A program made the position numbers and the translations under genes. The notes below the pieces were generated by a model. The model had not been told where the DNA came from. It did no database searches and saw nothing but the letters and a program-made list of their open reading frames with translations. DNA of 64,000 nucleotides from assembly GCA_964058805.1 (NCBI GenBank), contig CAXKVV010000142.1, positions 248,001 to 312,000 on the forward strand. Direction: 5' to 3'. How positions within the stretch are numbered: the first letter of the stretch is position 1; the number at the start of each line of letters is the position of its first letter. This DNA comes from Schoenoplectus triqueter. Taxonomy: Eukaryota > Streptophyta > Magnoliopsida > Poales > Cyperaceae. This document shows positions 12,538-23,925 of this stretch, piece after piece.

Positions 12538-12610
12538 CGCCGTCTGTGGGATTCGAACCCACGACCACACGGTTAAAAGCCGTGCGCTCTACCGACTGAG
12601 CTAAGACGGC
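12538..12610 (-). tRNA. tRNA-Lys (anticodon TTT)
   Basis: On the minus strand the gene starts GCCGTCT and ends AGACGGC plus discriminator G, a perfect 7-bp acceptor stem. The D arm is GCTC-AGTCGGTA-GAGC, the anticodon stem CACGG/CCGTG encloses loop CTTTTAA, giving anticodon TTT, and the T arm is GTGGG-TTCGAAT-CCCAC. No intron. TTTT follows at once, as for a Pol III terminator. It decodes AAA and AAG lysine codons. All stems pair, so it looks functional. Confidence 0.97.
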
Positions 12611-13016
12611 TTCTTTTCTGTTTAGATACATAAGCAATACCAACTAATAATATGAATTTACTCTTCAAAAAAAAAAATTCTTAAACTGTTCGAAAAAATA
12701 TTATTTTATTGTTCAAAAACATTATTTTGTTAAAAAAAGTATTATTGTTGTTCAGAAAACTATTAATTTATCGTTCAAAAAATATTAATTTATTGTTAAA
12801 AATACAAATTAATTTATTGTTCAATAAAAATATGAATTCCAGAATTACAAGAGAAACACACGTGTCATCTGAAGTGCCAACTGCCACCTCCTTGATGCTA
12901 CTCGAAATCGAGAGTAGCATCTGCTAGACTAGCAATATAGGAAGAAAAAGGAAAAGGGTTTTCCCCTTCCATAAAAGAAAAGAGAAATTTTGATTGCACA
13001 AGGTGATTAGGTGAAG
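12611..13016. repeat. Degenerate AT-rich tandem repeat, then the RISP promoter/5' UTR
   Basis: About 12690-12835 repeats a unit near 25-30 bp built around TTTATTGTTCAAAAA-TATTA, five or six imperfect copies. From about 12840 the sequence becomes GC-richer and leads into the 5' UTR of the Rieske gene (purine-rich AAAAGAAAAGAG just before the ATG at 13017). No TATA box is assigned. Confidence 0.45.
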
Positions 13017-14335
13017 ATGCTGGTCAGGCTTATTACTCGGAGAAACTTAGCTTATTTGCCCCGGCTTAAAGGAACAGCTGTGACTGCTAGCACAGAGTTG
13101 AATAGAGGTCAGTTGGGTTGCTTGCGCTTTTTTTTGTTACACAATTTTTGCTTTGTTGAAGATCTCCTAGATAATGTACTCTGAAAAACTAATTGATCTC
13201 ATATTGTTGTGTTTGGTTTCTGATAAGTTACCAAATAGTGGATAAAAATTCGAATACAAAGGAGAAATATGAGAGTTTTCAGAGCGTGCGTGGGGAAGGG
13301 AAAAAAAAAATCTCAAAACAATACGCCGAGAGTAGATTGAAGCCTGATTAAATAAGTTGAATTTGAGTTGATAGTCCATTAGTTATTCTAAATTAGGCGA
13401 TGTGATCCATTAGTTGATAGTCCATTCACATATTAGAACCAATTTGTAAAAATGTGGAATTGATCTTTTTTGTCCACATTGGCTCAAGAAGACTGCTAAT
13501 ACCACACTGAAAATTATGGCATGAGATATATTTCGTAACTTAGCTAGTATGCGAAATGATATACAAACTAAGTGATCAAATAAGTGCTTAAAAGGGATAT
13601 ATATATTCAAATTTCTTTCACTTGAGATGCAAATTTAAGCCTATATTTCAAATGCCCCCCCTAATTTTACATATTTCAGGCTATTCCTTAAGACCGCCTG
13701 TGCCGACCCATCATGACACGGGCATAGTGCACCTCACCCCAACGGTAGCAGCAATAAAAAATCCTAACCCTAAAATCAAGTATGATGAAAGTATCCATGA
13801 AAGGTACCCGCCTGGTGACCCAAGCAAGAAAGCATTTGCATACTTTGTCCTCACAGGTGGCCGTTTTGTATATGCATCTTTCATCCGCCTCTTAATAATA
13901 AAATTCATTGTTTGCATGTTGCCGACTAAGGATGTGCTAGCACTATCCACACTTGAGGCGGATCTCTCTGGTATTGAACCCGGATCTGTCATGACTGTGA
14001 AGTGGCAAGGAAAACCTGTTTTCATATGGCATCGTACCGATGAGCATATCAAGCTGGCAAATAGTGTTGATGTGGCAGCATTGCGGGACCCACAGACTGA
14101 TGCAGAGCGGGTTAAGAAACCCGAATGGCTTGTTCTGGTCGGAGTATGCACTCATCTAGGATGTATCCCTTTGCCCAACTCAGGGGAATATAATGGGTTC
14201 TTTTGTCCTTGTCACGGGTCACATTATGATAGCTCAGGCCGGGTCAGGAAGGGCCCTGCCCCATTAAACCTGGCAGTGCCGCCTTATGAATTTCTGAGTG
14301 AGAATAAGTTGCTAGTTGGTATACAAGCTGCATGA
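13017..14335 (+). CDS. RISP: Ubiquinol-cytochrome c reductase Rieske iron-sulfur protein (mitochondrial complex III)
   Basis: Carries electrons from ubiquinol to cytochrome c1 in the inner mitochondrial membrane. Two exons, 13017-13107 and 13680-14335, with a 572-bp GT-AG intron, give 248 aa. The N-terminus ([19 protein letters not shown]) is Arg-rich and presequence-like. Then come the conserved [20 protein letters not shown] stretch and the single transmembrane anchor (about residues 88-112). The Rieske fold carries box 1 CTHLGC at 187-192 and box 2 CPCHGS at 206-211: Cys187, His189, Cys206 and His209 would hold the 2Fe-2S cluster and Cys192-Cys208 form the disulfide. Plant homologues I know are about 20 residues longer, mostly in the presequence region. 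Several usually constant positions differ (for example FIWHRTDEH where RRRTDDD is common), so this may be a diverged paralogue. All cluster ligands are intact. Confidence 0.92.
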
Positions 14336-14950
14336 GTTGCATTTTGTTACATGTGCATCTTACTTGTTATGGGATGAAACACAAATTTTATGAATTTCTA
14401 GTTTGAAACAATAAGCCCACCTTTATATAAAGCAGTATTATAAATTTGTACTCTGTTTACTATCTTTTTTCCATCCATCATTGATGTTCCATGCCAAACA
14501 AATCAAATGATGGCCTTAAAAATAGCAATTACAAAAGCACTCAAATTAATTGGAAACAAATCTTTATAGCAACATGATAAAGTATATGTGCTAATACATT
14601 AAAATCATTTTCTTTAGAAATAATAGAAGAACAGTAAGGTCTGATGCACTCATCCCAAATATTCTGGTTCCTTCACAGACTAATCTGACGATAGTAAGCT
14701 GCTAAGACTCGCTTATTCTCTCCACCTAATTCACCGACTACACATCTCTCTTTTCTTTTATTACCTTTAAACCCATATGTAAACCTGCCACTTTTCCTGG
14801 CCTAGCATAATTAATCTATATTGTACTTTGAGCATGATCCAATTTAGTCCAGATCACCTAAAGCACCGTCACGTGATGTTGTTAAAACCTGAATAGGTTC
14901 GCATCCATGTCTTAGACTATTTGTATTCTTCTCTTTTCTGGCAAATTTGT
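14336..14950. other. Convergent 3' region between RISP and the SEC14 gene
   Basis: The 3' ends of the plus-strand RISP gene and the minus-strand SEC14-like gene face each other across about 615 bp. The sequence should contain both 3' UTRs. I see no further gene. Confidence 0.6.
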
Positions 14951-17900
14951 CTAGTCTGCTATTGATACTAGCTGGAGCTTTCCACCATACACATCAGGGA
15001 GCTGGCTCTCATCAATGTCATTTAATAGCACTGTTCTTAAATCTTTATCATCCACAAAAACAATCTATAAAAAGAAAACATAAATTGTGAAAATGACATC
15101 ACTGTACTGGTGCAGGGACATCTCAGCTCACACGAAAGTAATGCGAAATAGTTGAATTTAGGACCCAATTTGGAAGTTATATATATGTCAACTTCTGAAG
15201 AATTTTTTTTTGTTATAGTAATTTTATTTAAGATTCTTTGACACAAATATTTTGAACTAATGAAATTTTAGGAAAGAATGGATAAGAAAAATACTTTTTC
15301 TCTTGTAATCTTGTCAATAAATGGATATACGATCTTCCATGCCTTCATAAACATAGATGGAACATTGATCAGAAATACCTTTCCCAGCCTTTCAGGGTAG
15401 TAATTCTGTGAACACAAATAATTCTTAGTCACAGGCAAGAGTGAATATAATCATGCAAACATGAAGTACTATAGAAGTTCCAATCTGGTACTTTGAACAA
15501 TGCTGATTATAGTTCCGTTTAGTTGCGGGTGTGCTTTAATTAAAAGGTTCAAGTACCTGTAAGATGTCAAGAGAAGCCAGATATGCACGGATGTCGCAAT
15601 TTGAATATCCCCACCCTTTCAAGTCGGCAATGCTCATAAATTTCTCTTGGCCTTCTGGTATTCTGTATTTTTAATTTTTGTTTCCTCATGTTGAATGAAT
15701 ACAGTTAAGGATATATAGAGTCTTATTTTTCCTTTGTTACTTTCCTCAAAATTACTAAATTTATTGTGGTCCGCCTGAATAATTAATATAACACTGTTCT
15801 GGCCCTTTTAGTTGTGTATCGTTGTTACACAAATTAAAAATGTTAGGTGGTATAATAAAGTCGAATAATTTTCAAGCTGTATAACTGCGATTGGCATTCT
15901 TCTTCTAGCTGTATAATTTGAAATACTCTAATATTTGTAATAAAAAAATTCAGAAGACCATGCATGCATTTTGATAGCCAGCACACATGGTAATACTACT
16001 GGTGAACTTTTCTAAATTGGGAATTTAGAACTTGTTTTTCAAATTGGGATTAGATCATACAACTCGTACCCAATTTGGTCAAAATTGAGAATAGTTTGGT
16101 CACTGATCAAATGCTGAATAGTGATTTTACAAATTGGTCAATGAAATACTTATCATTTTTCAAATTGAATCATATTTGTATATGATAGAGGATTTATCTT
16201 CCTGATTATCAAGTAACTTTTTGTTGGTGTAATCTTATGCAGTGATAGAGCCACATGGAGCTCAAGATTTACAAAATACCTTAAAATATGCATATTTGTT
16301 GAGAAGTTGAAAATTTTCCTCTCTTTTTGTCCCGTCCCCACCAATGATCTTATCATGTTGCTAATTGAAATTTTAATTGTATGACTGCTAGTACCATTGT
16401 ATTTGTGAAGAGTTTAGGTGGTCACTTGTACAACTATATGATTGTAATAATTTTCAGAAAAATTATTCAATGAAAAGTACCTTGCACATAGTTTCTCAAG
16501 GCAGTAGGCAACATAACCTACACCAAATGAAAGTCTTTGTTAGCTATATCAGAATCTTTTCAAGATATACAGTATCGTAAGTATAGTTTAGTTTACTACC
16601 AGCAAAAATGTAAATGAAAGATAGTTAATCAGTTGTTCCTGGTTACTTAATGATGATACTTTTCTTAAGCCGGTCATATGAAATTGGAGCTGAGGAAATA
16701 TATATTCTCTTCTGCTATACTTTTTCTTTTTCTTTTTTTATTAAGGTCTAGTAAAAATTGTAAGATGAAAAATACAAGCAACTTTTGATAGATGACATGG
16801 TTGCTGATGAACCTCAGAAAAGCAATTGTATAAGAATTGATTTCATTTGGATGAAAAATGAAAAATTATCTTGCTTGACATTGAAATCACCAGAATTCAA
16901 ACAACGATAAAATTACAAATTGTCCTTGTCATGCTGTTTGTTGCTTGCCCATCTCTTTCCCTTCCAAAATGAATTATCCCACCAATCAGCTCCCAGTACA
17001 ATTTGTCAATTTAGACAAAGGCATTTTTGTTCTTTCATAAAGTTAATTGAAATTTTTTCCATGAGCCAATCCATTCCCAGAAACCAATAGCTTTTTTTCT
17101 AGAAGAAAAATTGAATCTAATAGAATATAAGCTTCATAAAGCTAATTAATTGGTCAAAATATCAAAGCGAATGGAATGCACTTACTATCCAAGAACGACA
17201 ACCAAGTAGTCAAAAATTATGCTTCCAAGTTCTAACTAAACTCTGTTGCAAAATTTATGATTTGGCAAGTACTTTCCCATTTCTGTAAATATATTAATAA
17301 TATGGGGTGCTATTTTGGCTGGCTTGATACATTTCCATTGTTAACATCTCTAAAATTGATAATGACAGTTTGAGAAATAAACCTTAATTATTACTATTCA
17401 ATATTTCAATTTATATTTTTATTCTTATTATCATTATTGTCTATTCTAGAAAGACAAATTGTCAAGGTTCTTACACTTGAATTCATTCATCTCACGCTTC
17501 GAGTAGTAGTGTTTGGCGCCATAAACAGTCGCTATAGGCCTCCCTGTTTTGTCGAAACCCTGCATGTAGACCTTGCCTTGCGCTAGTTCATTTTTTACTT
17601 CTTCCTCAGAAATAAATCCATTAGGAATTGCACTTCTCCTCCATTTGAGATACTTTAGAAACATAGTAGAGGCCTTGTCAATGTCATGGTCACGTGCTCG
17701 AAGAAACCTTCTTAGTGTTTTGTCGTCAGTTTCCTGCATGCAAGGACATTTCAAATTTTGACCAAACCATATAAAAAGACATTTTCTTGGCATGAAATCG
17801 AGTTCCAATCAACTTTCTACAATTGATTGAGAATTCTTTGGTTCTGGTTATATTTGACTAATCTGCTGCCTAATGGTCCAAGATGAAGACACATAATAGA

Positions 17901-19937
17901 CTTGTATTTTTTTTGTGGTACATAAACAAATGGCCGTCTTAATCAGATTTTATAGTCAAGTGCGTTGGGTTTCTTGATCGTTCTGAGTTATTCGTTCGCT
18001 ATGGGGTCCCCATATTACAGTCCTTCTGTGACTGAACACTGATCTGTTATTATTTTTGTAGAAAAAGAGGGTCATATTATTTATTTAAAAAAAATTAAAA
18101 AAATTTAAAAAAATTTAAAAATAGAAAAAAGTTACTAGATAAGTTTTTTTATTTATAAATTGATAGTCTGTCAAATTTCATGTAATTTCATTAATGTTTG
18201 ATACCTCACTAAAGATTATTAAATTTAACGGTCTTTCACTAATGTTTGCAACTGTTTTAAATTAATGATTTTTAATGAACTATTAAATGTTAATAAAACT
18301 ATATGAAATTTAACGAGCTATTAATCTACAAATTTAAATTTGAATCCGCAATTTTGTCCTTTTTTATTTTTTGTTTGTCCAAATTTAAAATGGAAGTAAC
18401 AAAAGAATTAAATTGAAAGAAAACCCGTAAAATCGGAAGTGCACGGAGAGAATGGTAGATAACAATTACATCAAGGACAAAGCAAATAGTGCTAGTACTA
18501 AATAGTAGGTAGGTTGAAAGTTGAAACCGAGCTAATTTCAACCTATCATGATCAACATGCTAAACGAGTAGAATAGTATGATAGGGATCTAGAGCTACCT
18601 ATTATTCAATAGATATGAACTCTTACCAACTTCCCACAAATTTAATATGGGAGTATTTTATGGGCAGAGAACATTTGAGAATTAATTGACCTTTTAAATT
18701 TGACTCTTTATTTATTTTATTTTTTGCCCGAATCTCTACCCTATTCATAAACGCTCTCACAGAAAATTTATTTTGCCTATCGAATTTCATGAATAACACT
18801 AAAATTTCGAATCAAATATGGGACAGCAAAATTATGATGGATATCAAATTATTTGCATCAAATAATATTTGTCACTAAACAAGAAAAATAAGAGTGTCAT
18901 TTTTAAAAAAATGCGAAATGGACAGTTTCAATCCTCAGATATCTATCACATGCATATAAGAACCATTTCAACTATATATTTGTACAGAAAAATAAAAGAG
19001 TTCCTTTCAAGATATCATATTTTGTCTTTTCTTGCAGATTGGTTGAATAAAACAATGATCAGATTATTATTTTATCATTTCTTTTCTGATACTTCCTTTC
19101 CTTCTTTTCATGAGAGTCTATGAGTCTATGATCCGATGACTAAAATCTACATTTTGGTGGCACATTTAGAACTTTAGATGGTAAAAAAGCTGAAAACATT
19201 TGACAATTAAACTTTTATTTTTTTAACGTTTTTTAAGAATTAGTTTGGTTTTTTCTGGATATAGCACTGCTTTGGACTCGTTCCAAAACGCGTTGAGAAC
19301 GAAAAATGGTACATGTATTAGCGCACTGGCAGACACCAAAAGTTTAGAACTTGAAATTAATAAAAAGAAATACATATATATATTTGATTAGTTCCAACTT
19401 CCAATCAAGAGAATAGATCGTGAAAGGCATCATTTCCCAGCTTATTAGACCCCATACCTAGCCCAAAAGAAACAAAGTATCATGTCACTATGACAAGATT
19501 TCTCTTTTGTTCTTGCACCATCTCTTGATATAGATTTGCAACCTAAGTATTAATCATACTTTACTAATCCAATTTGTTATCGGTTCAGATATTCTCTTAA
19601 TTTAGAATAAGCGCGTTCATAATGGCTCCCATAAGAATAATCCTCGCAAAACTAAAACATGGTTTCCTAAAACAAAATTCGATACAACTGAGTAATTAAC
19701 TACGCACTGATAATTAAAGTGAGTATAATTAAATACAAAAAAAATGAAGATATCATAAGACGATAAATATCAATTCTTCAAATGAAAATCGCACAGGAAA
19801 TTAATTAAGTAAAATTAAATACAAACCTTAGCAGAAGGATCTTTTGCTTCAACCAGAACTCTCATTTGTGCAACCTTTTTAGATTCATCGCTTCGATCGT
19901 CATTGGTTGCTGTTGATTCTTTGCCGAGTGATCCCAT
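14951..19937 (-). CDS. SEC14/CRAL-TRIO domain phosphatidylinositol-transfer-like protein (6 exons)
   Basis: Small single-domain SEC14 protein, expected to bind or exchange phosphoinositides or other lipids at membranes. Minus-strand exons in order: 19937-19827, 17733-17475, 16517-16481, 15662-15557, 15405-15295, 15064-14951. All introns are GT-AG, phases fit, and the total of 738 nt gives 245 aa and a TAG stop. The start MGSLGKEST is followed by a CRAL-TRIO N-terminal helical segment (about residues 20-75, with TLRRFLRARDHDIDKAS), then the lipid-binding domain: MQGFDKTGRPI, QEKFMSIADLKGWGYSN, YYPERLGKVFLINVP and DESQLPDVYGGKL near the C-terminus. The 37-bp third exon encodes YVAYCLEKLCA; a Cys replaces the usual Arg at the exon 2/3 junction. 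Intron 1 is 2.1 kb and carries a MITE relative. A TATAAAG on the minus strand near 20010-20004 would suit a short 5' UTR. Confidence 0.93.
18050..18360. repeat. Diverged MITE relative in intron 1 of the SEC14 gene
   Basis: The core (about 18160-18335: TGTCAAATTTCATGTAATTT, GTTTGCAACTGTTTTAAATT, ACTATATGAAATTTAACGAG) resembles the centre of the elements at 41176-41559 and 51287-51657 (for example TTTGCAACGGTTCCAATTTA). The TTGACAATGG ends are not recognisable here, so this is an old or internal copy. Confidence 0.45.
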
Positions 19938-20010
19938 TGATGCACGAAGATTAATGCGTGCATGCACACCTCAGATATGTCTTTCTATCTCCCTCTCCTC
20001 GCTCTTTATA

Positions 20011-20740
20011 GAGCCTCTCTATGTGCTAATTGGAGAGAATAGATGAAGACGAAGAAGCTTTGGAGGTGGATAGAGATGGGAGGAGAACAGTTGGATGTGA
20101 ACTGAGGTGAGTTTGAGAGTTCCCCAGAGGGAAAAAGGTTGGAATTCAATTTGATGAGAGGTGTCAAAGTCGTGACGTGTGTGGCCTTCCACTATGAGAT
20201 TCTGAATTTCTGATTGTGGTTCACCGCTCACGTGGAGGCGTCAATAAATATAACAATATAAAATCAATCAGAATCTGTTTTAGAATTCACCAAAATAAGA
20301 GATATGTACTTGGTAGTTGAATATCTTAATTTAATTAATTCAATATACATTCAGTCGTAAATTTTATAATTTCTTCAAATAAATTTATTTTAAACAATAC
20401 TGGGTTCAAATTTAATTAATTGAATAATACAATTTTCAATTGTAAACTCTAATATTTGATTTGAAGCATATTCTGACACCAGTGCCAACAAAAAGGAAAT
20501 AGTTTTTGACCGTTTATTAAATATTATACCCCACCTTTTTGTACAGTTTACATCTTATTTAATATTTATTTCGACGAAGTTAACATGGCAATATTGTTTT
20601 TTTCTCACTGATTTCACAAAAAAAAAGCATATAGATGCACTCTTATTCTGTGCCTTCATTTTTTTTTCTTTTATTTTTTTTGTGCTTGAGAATTAGATGA
20701 TTCAGTCATTGTCTTACTTTAATTTCTCCAGCAATGAGTA
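20011..20740. other. Upstream region of the SEC14 gene and AT-rich spacer
   Basis: The first ~230 bases are GC-richer and should hold the SEC14 promoter. Beyond 20240 the sequence is AT-rich with T runs. No gene seen. Confidence 0.4.
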
Positions 20741-21110
20741 GTCTAGAGGTGGTAGAATCTGATCCGATCTGAAAAACTTGTTCGATCTGTTCTGATCTGA
20801 TACGATCTATAACTCGAAATAATCCGACACTGGACGATCCGATATCCGACCCGACCCAATCTGATACGACCCGAAACTCGAAATGACCAAATACTAGATG
20901 ACACGATATCCGACCGAACCCGACCTGATACGACTTGAAACCAGAAATGACCCGATACCTGACCCGACCTGACTTGATACGGCCCAAAATCCAAAATGAC
21001 CTGACACTAGATGACCCGATACCCGACCTGACCTGATACGACCCGAGATCCGAAATGACCCGACACTAGATGACCTGATACCCGACCTGACCCGATCTGA
21101 TATGACATGA
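20741..21110. repeat. GACCCGA-type minisatellite, block 1 (period about 58-60 bp)
   Basis: About six imperfect units, each containing GAAATGACCCGACACTAGAT, then GACCCGATACCCGACC and TGATACGACCCGA. GC content is well above the flanks. It opens with TAGAGGTGGTAGAATCTG, which recalls the TAGGGGTGGCAA start of non-autonomous hAT elements whose subterminal parts are GGGTCGGGT-rich. I infer an origin from hAT ends but see no matching right terminus. Open frames across it on the minus strand are by-products of the repeat. Confidence 0.75.
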
Positions 21111-21499
21111 TCGTAAAATTTTCATAATTGTGGTTAGACGTTGAATGAATTATGAAAATATTATCTCCAGAATCCAGCACACGCTCTTGGAGACTCAGAC
21201 GTGACCTATGTGGGTCCCGTGCAAATGTCAAATAAGTTGAATAATCTAATTATTATTATGAATATTAACTTATTCAATTTAAATAATAAAGTTAATATTA
21301 ATTATAATATTAACTATTATATCTATCAAATATCTATCAATAATTCAACATATCTTTCAAATGAAATTTATATTGTATAGATGATGATAAATTGAGAATT
21401 GAGGAGATAAATACAAAAGAGTTTAATTCAATTGAAATTAAGGTGAAACCTGCATGACTCAAATATAGTCTGATCATTTAACTTGACTATATCAGACAC
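21111..21499. other. AT-rich spacer between minisatellite blocks
   Basis: No gene seen. A short GC-richer patch at 21170-21230 interrupts AT-rich sequence. The spacer may be the interior of an element whose ends are the two minisatellite blocks. Confidence 0.4.
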
Positions 21500-21780
21500 A
21501 TATATGGTGAAATCTAATCTGATCTGATATAATCTAGTCTGATTTGATTCAAAACCTGAAATAATTCGACACTAGATTATCCTATAACTATCCCGACCTG
21601 ACCTGATATGATCCGAAATCCGAAATGACCCGACACTAGATGACCTGATAACCGACCCGACCCGATCTAAGACAATCTGAAACCAAAAATAACCCGACAC
21701 TAGAAGACCCGATAACGACCTGACCCGATCTGATACGACCCGATAATCGAACTCTAGAGGACCCGATAACCGACCTATAG
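21500..21780. repeat. GACCCGA-type minisatellite, block 2
   Basis: Same unit and same orientation as the block at 20741-21110 (CCGAAATGACCCGACACTAG, GATAACCGACC), about four or five units, more diverged at its left edge. Confidence 0.7.
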
Positions 21781-22910
21781 AGGACTAGTCGACAAGGTTA
21801 ATGTTATGTATGTGTGCCTGATCCTAGGAGTATGCGGGGGTGGCAGGGGGCGACAACCCCTTGTGAGCGGTGGAGAAAATTATTCCAGGGAAGTCAAATT
21901 GCATTGAAATCTTTTTACTGATGGCCCAGATTACCAAGAGAATGTATGGCTCAGTTTATGTCTCAGTTTACGATTTTATATGTGAGTTTGTTTATGTATA
22001 AAAACATAACTCTCCAATGTAATTGTGTGTAACTGAAACTTGAGTAGATAGTAAAATTATGTTGGCAACGGCTGTGAGTTTTCTTTTTTTTTAGGGTTTT
22101 CCACGTAAATCTGTGTGTTTTAGCATTAATTTTTTCTCAATTTTCTTCTTTTGTGTTGTGTGATTGTTATCTCGTACTTCGCCTCTCAATAGTTAATTGG
22201 GTTTCAGATCCTTGTCTATATGGATTTCGGTTTTCAGATTTCGGATTGCCGGGTTTTCTCAATTTTCTTCTTTCGGGTTTTGTCTATATCTCGGTACCGA
22301 AATTTAGTTGCTTGAACTTTGAATTGTATATACAGTCTATTTTCCTTCAATTTCCAATGATAAAAATCGAAGTTATGAATTGTATATACATTATACAGTC
22401 TGTTTTCCTTCAATTTCCAATGATTGAAAATCGAAGTTAAGAGTCAATGGATTGTTCCATCGCTTCACGGAGCGAATAGGATTTGCGCGTGTAAGGCTGG
22501 GTCTCTTCTCGCAAGCAGATGTGCATGTCCAAAGCCAACTGTCGACCAAATTCTAAAATATTTTTTATAGGACTCGTCAGGTCACGTATTCATTGTGCAT
22601 CGCACTCGAATCATAGACGAACTTATCCGTACCGGATATACGTACGACAGTTTTTTTTTTGGTAATTAAAAAAATAAAAATCACGATATGATATGATTGT
22701 TATCCAAGCAGTTTGGACTGAATTTTTTTATTTATTTAATAATTTTTAAAATTTTAAATAGTTATTAGATTATGTTTTAATATTCATAATTAGCTAAACT
22801 ATATCATAAAAATTAAAAATAATTTTAATTTAAAATACATAAAAAAGTTAAATACTAAAAAATAAACTACAATCTGTAAAATAAAATAAACTACATCAAA
22901 TATTTGTTAG
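21781..22910. other. Unassigned sequence with a tandem duplication of about 60 bp
   Basis: No gene recognised. GC-richer patches (21820-21880, 22440-22620) and the texture around 22080-22300 recall a retroelement LTR or a leader, but I cannot prove either. Two copies of GAATTGTATATACA...TTTTCCTTCAATTTCCAATG...AATCGAAGTTA lie at about 22320-22375 and 22376-22440. Confidence 0.35.
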
Positions 22911-23925
22911 AATTATGTTCTAAAAGTTGTCTTTTAATGATTACTTTATGTTATATTTATAGAGTTAGGTTATGGTGCTACGCGTAGTTAATGATCAAAT
23001 TTACTATGAACAAAAAAAATATAGTTAAATCATCTTCAAATTTTGATTTATGGATCTCAATAAATTCTTTATATCAAAATGTGATGAGATATACAATTTT
23101 TCTATTTTTTGAATTTTCTAAGTACTAGTTTGGATTTTAAAAAATAACCTAGAAAATATATATTATTTTATTATTATTATTGAATCATCTTTAAAAAATC
23201 TAAAACTAATATTTAGAAAATTCAAAAAATAGAATTTTTTATATCTCATCATATTTTGATATAAAGAATTTATTGAGATCCATAAATGAAGATTTAGAGA
23301 TGATTTACCTATATTTTTTTAGTCCGTAGCAAATTTAATTCATTACCTACGTGTAGCACCATTGCCTAACTCATATTTATGAATTGAATGTTATTTATAT
23401 TTTATTCCATGAGTTCTATATTCATATGTAAATGTGTCCGAGAAGATGCACTTGGTCTTGAAAAATAGAACTTTAAATATAATGAATATACAACTCTAAA
23501 ATATTTACAAGTGTTGGATATTAGCAGGAACACTAATATGCCATATAAGACTGTCGTGTTTATTAAAAGTACGTTGTTGTTCTGCAAACGTTGATAAAAT
23601 ATTATCATTTAATATCATGAATATATGAAATGTTTATTATATTAAATAGACCTAATAAATAAAATATTATATGGATTGTGTTTATGTCATTAATATTGTT
23701 ATCATGTCTTTGATTCTAAGATTGAGACATATATCATTTTCATATGAGTAATGTATAACATAATTATTATTAGAAGCTACTTGTAACAAGTAGTGATAAA
23801 AGTAATATTTCTTTATATATAACTTGTGCGGAAATATATATATATATGTTAATAGTATCATTGTCACTCATTAATAATGAGATATGATATATTACGGGTC
23901 CTTTGGTAAAGTATAATTATAAATT
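22911..23925 (+). mobile_element. Decayed LTR of the 30-kb family, left of the satellite array
   Basis: Starts TGTTAGAATTATGTTCTA, like the TGTTAG start of the copy at 63387. It shares TTAGCAGGAACACTAAT (23520), ATGGATTGTGTTTATGTCAT (about 23671) and GGGTCCTTTGGTAAAGTAT (about 23898) in order with the solo LTR at 30109-31776. It is interrupted by a 411-bp MITE. Homology stops where the satellite array begins. Confidence 0.6.
22962..23372. mobile_element. MITE with long inverted repeats, GAGTTAGG...CCTAACTC (Mutator-like)
   Basis: The ends GAGTTAGGTTATGGTGCTAC and GTAGCACCATTGCCTAACTC are inverted repeats, and the complementarity runs on inwards. Flanks ATATTTATA (22953-22961) and ATATTTATG (23373-23381) match at 8 of 9, the 9-bp duplication length of Mutator-like elements. 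No coding capacity. Inserted in the decayed LTR at 22911-23925. Confidence 0.8.

Noticed and set aside
13711..14155. 146- and 70-codon minus-strand frames
   Set aside because: Antisense shadows of the Rieske coding exon.
20706..20994. Two minus-strand frames of 83-93 codons with Gly/Ser/Val/Arg-rich sequence
   Set aside because: Products of the GACCCGA minisatellite, with repeating composition and no domain.
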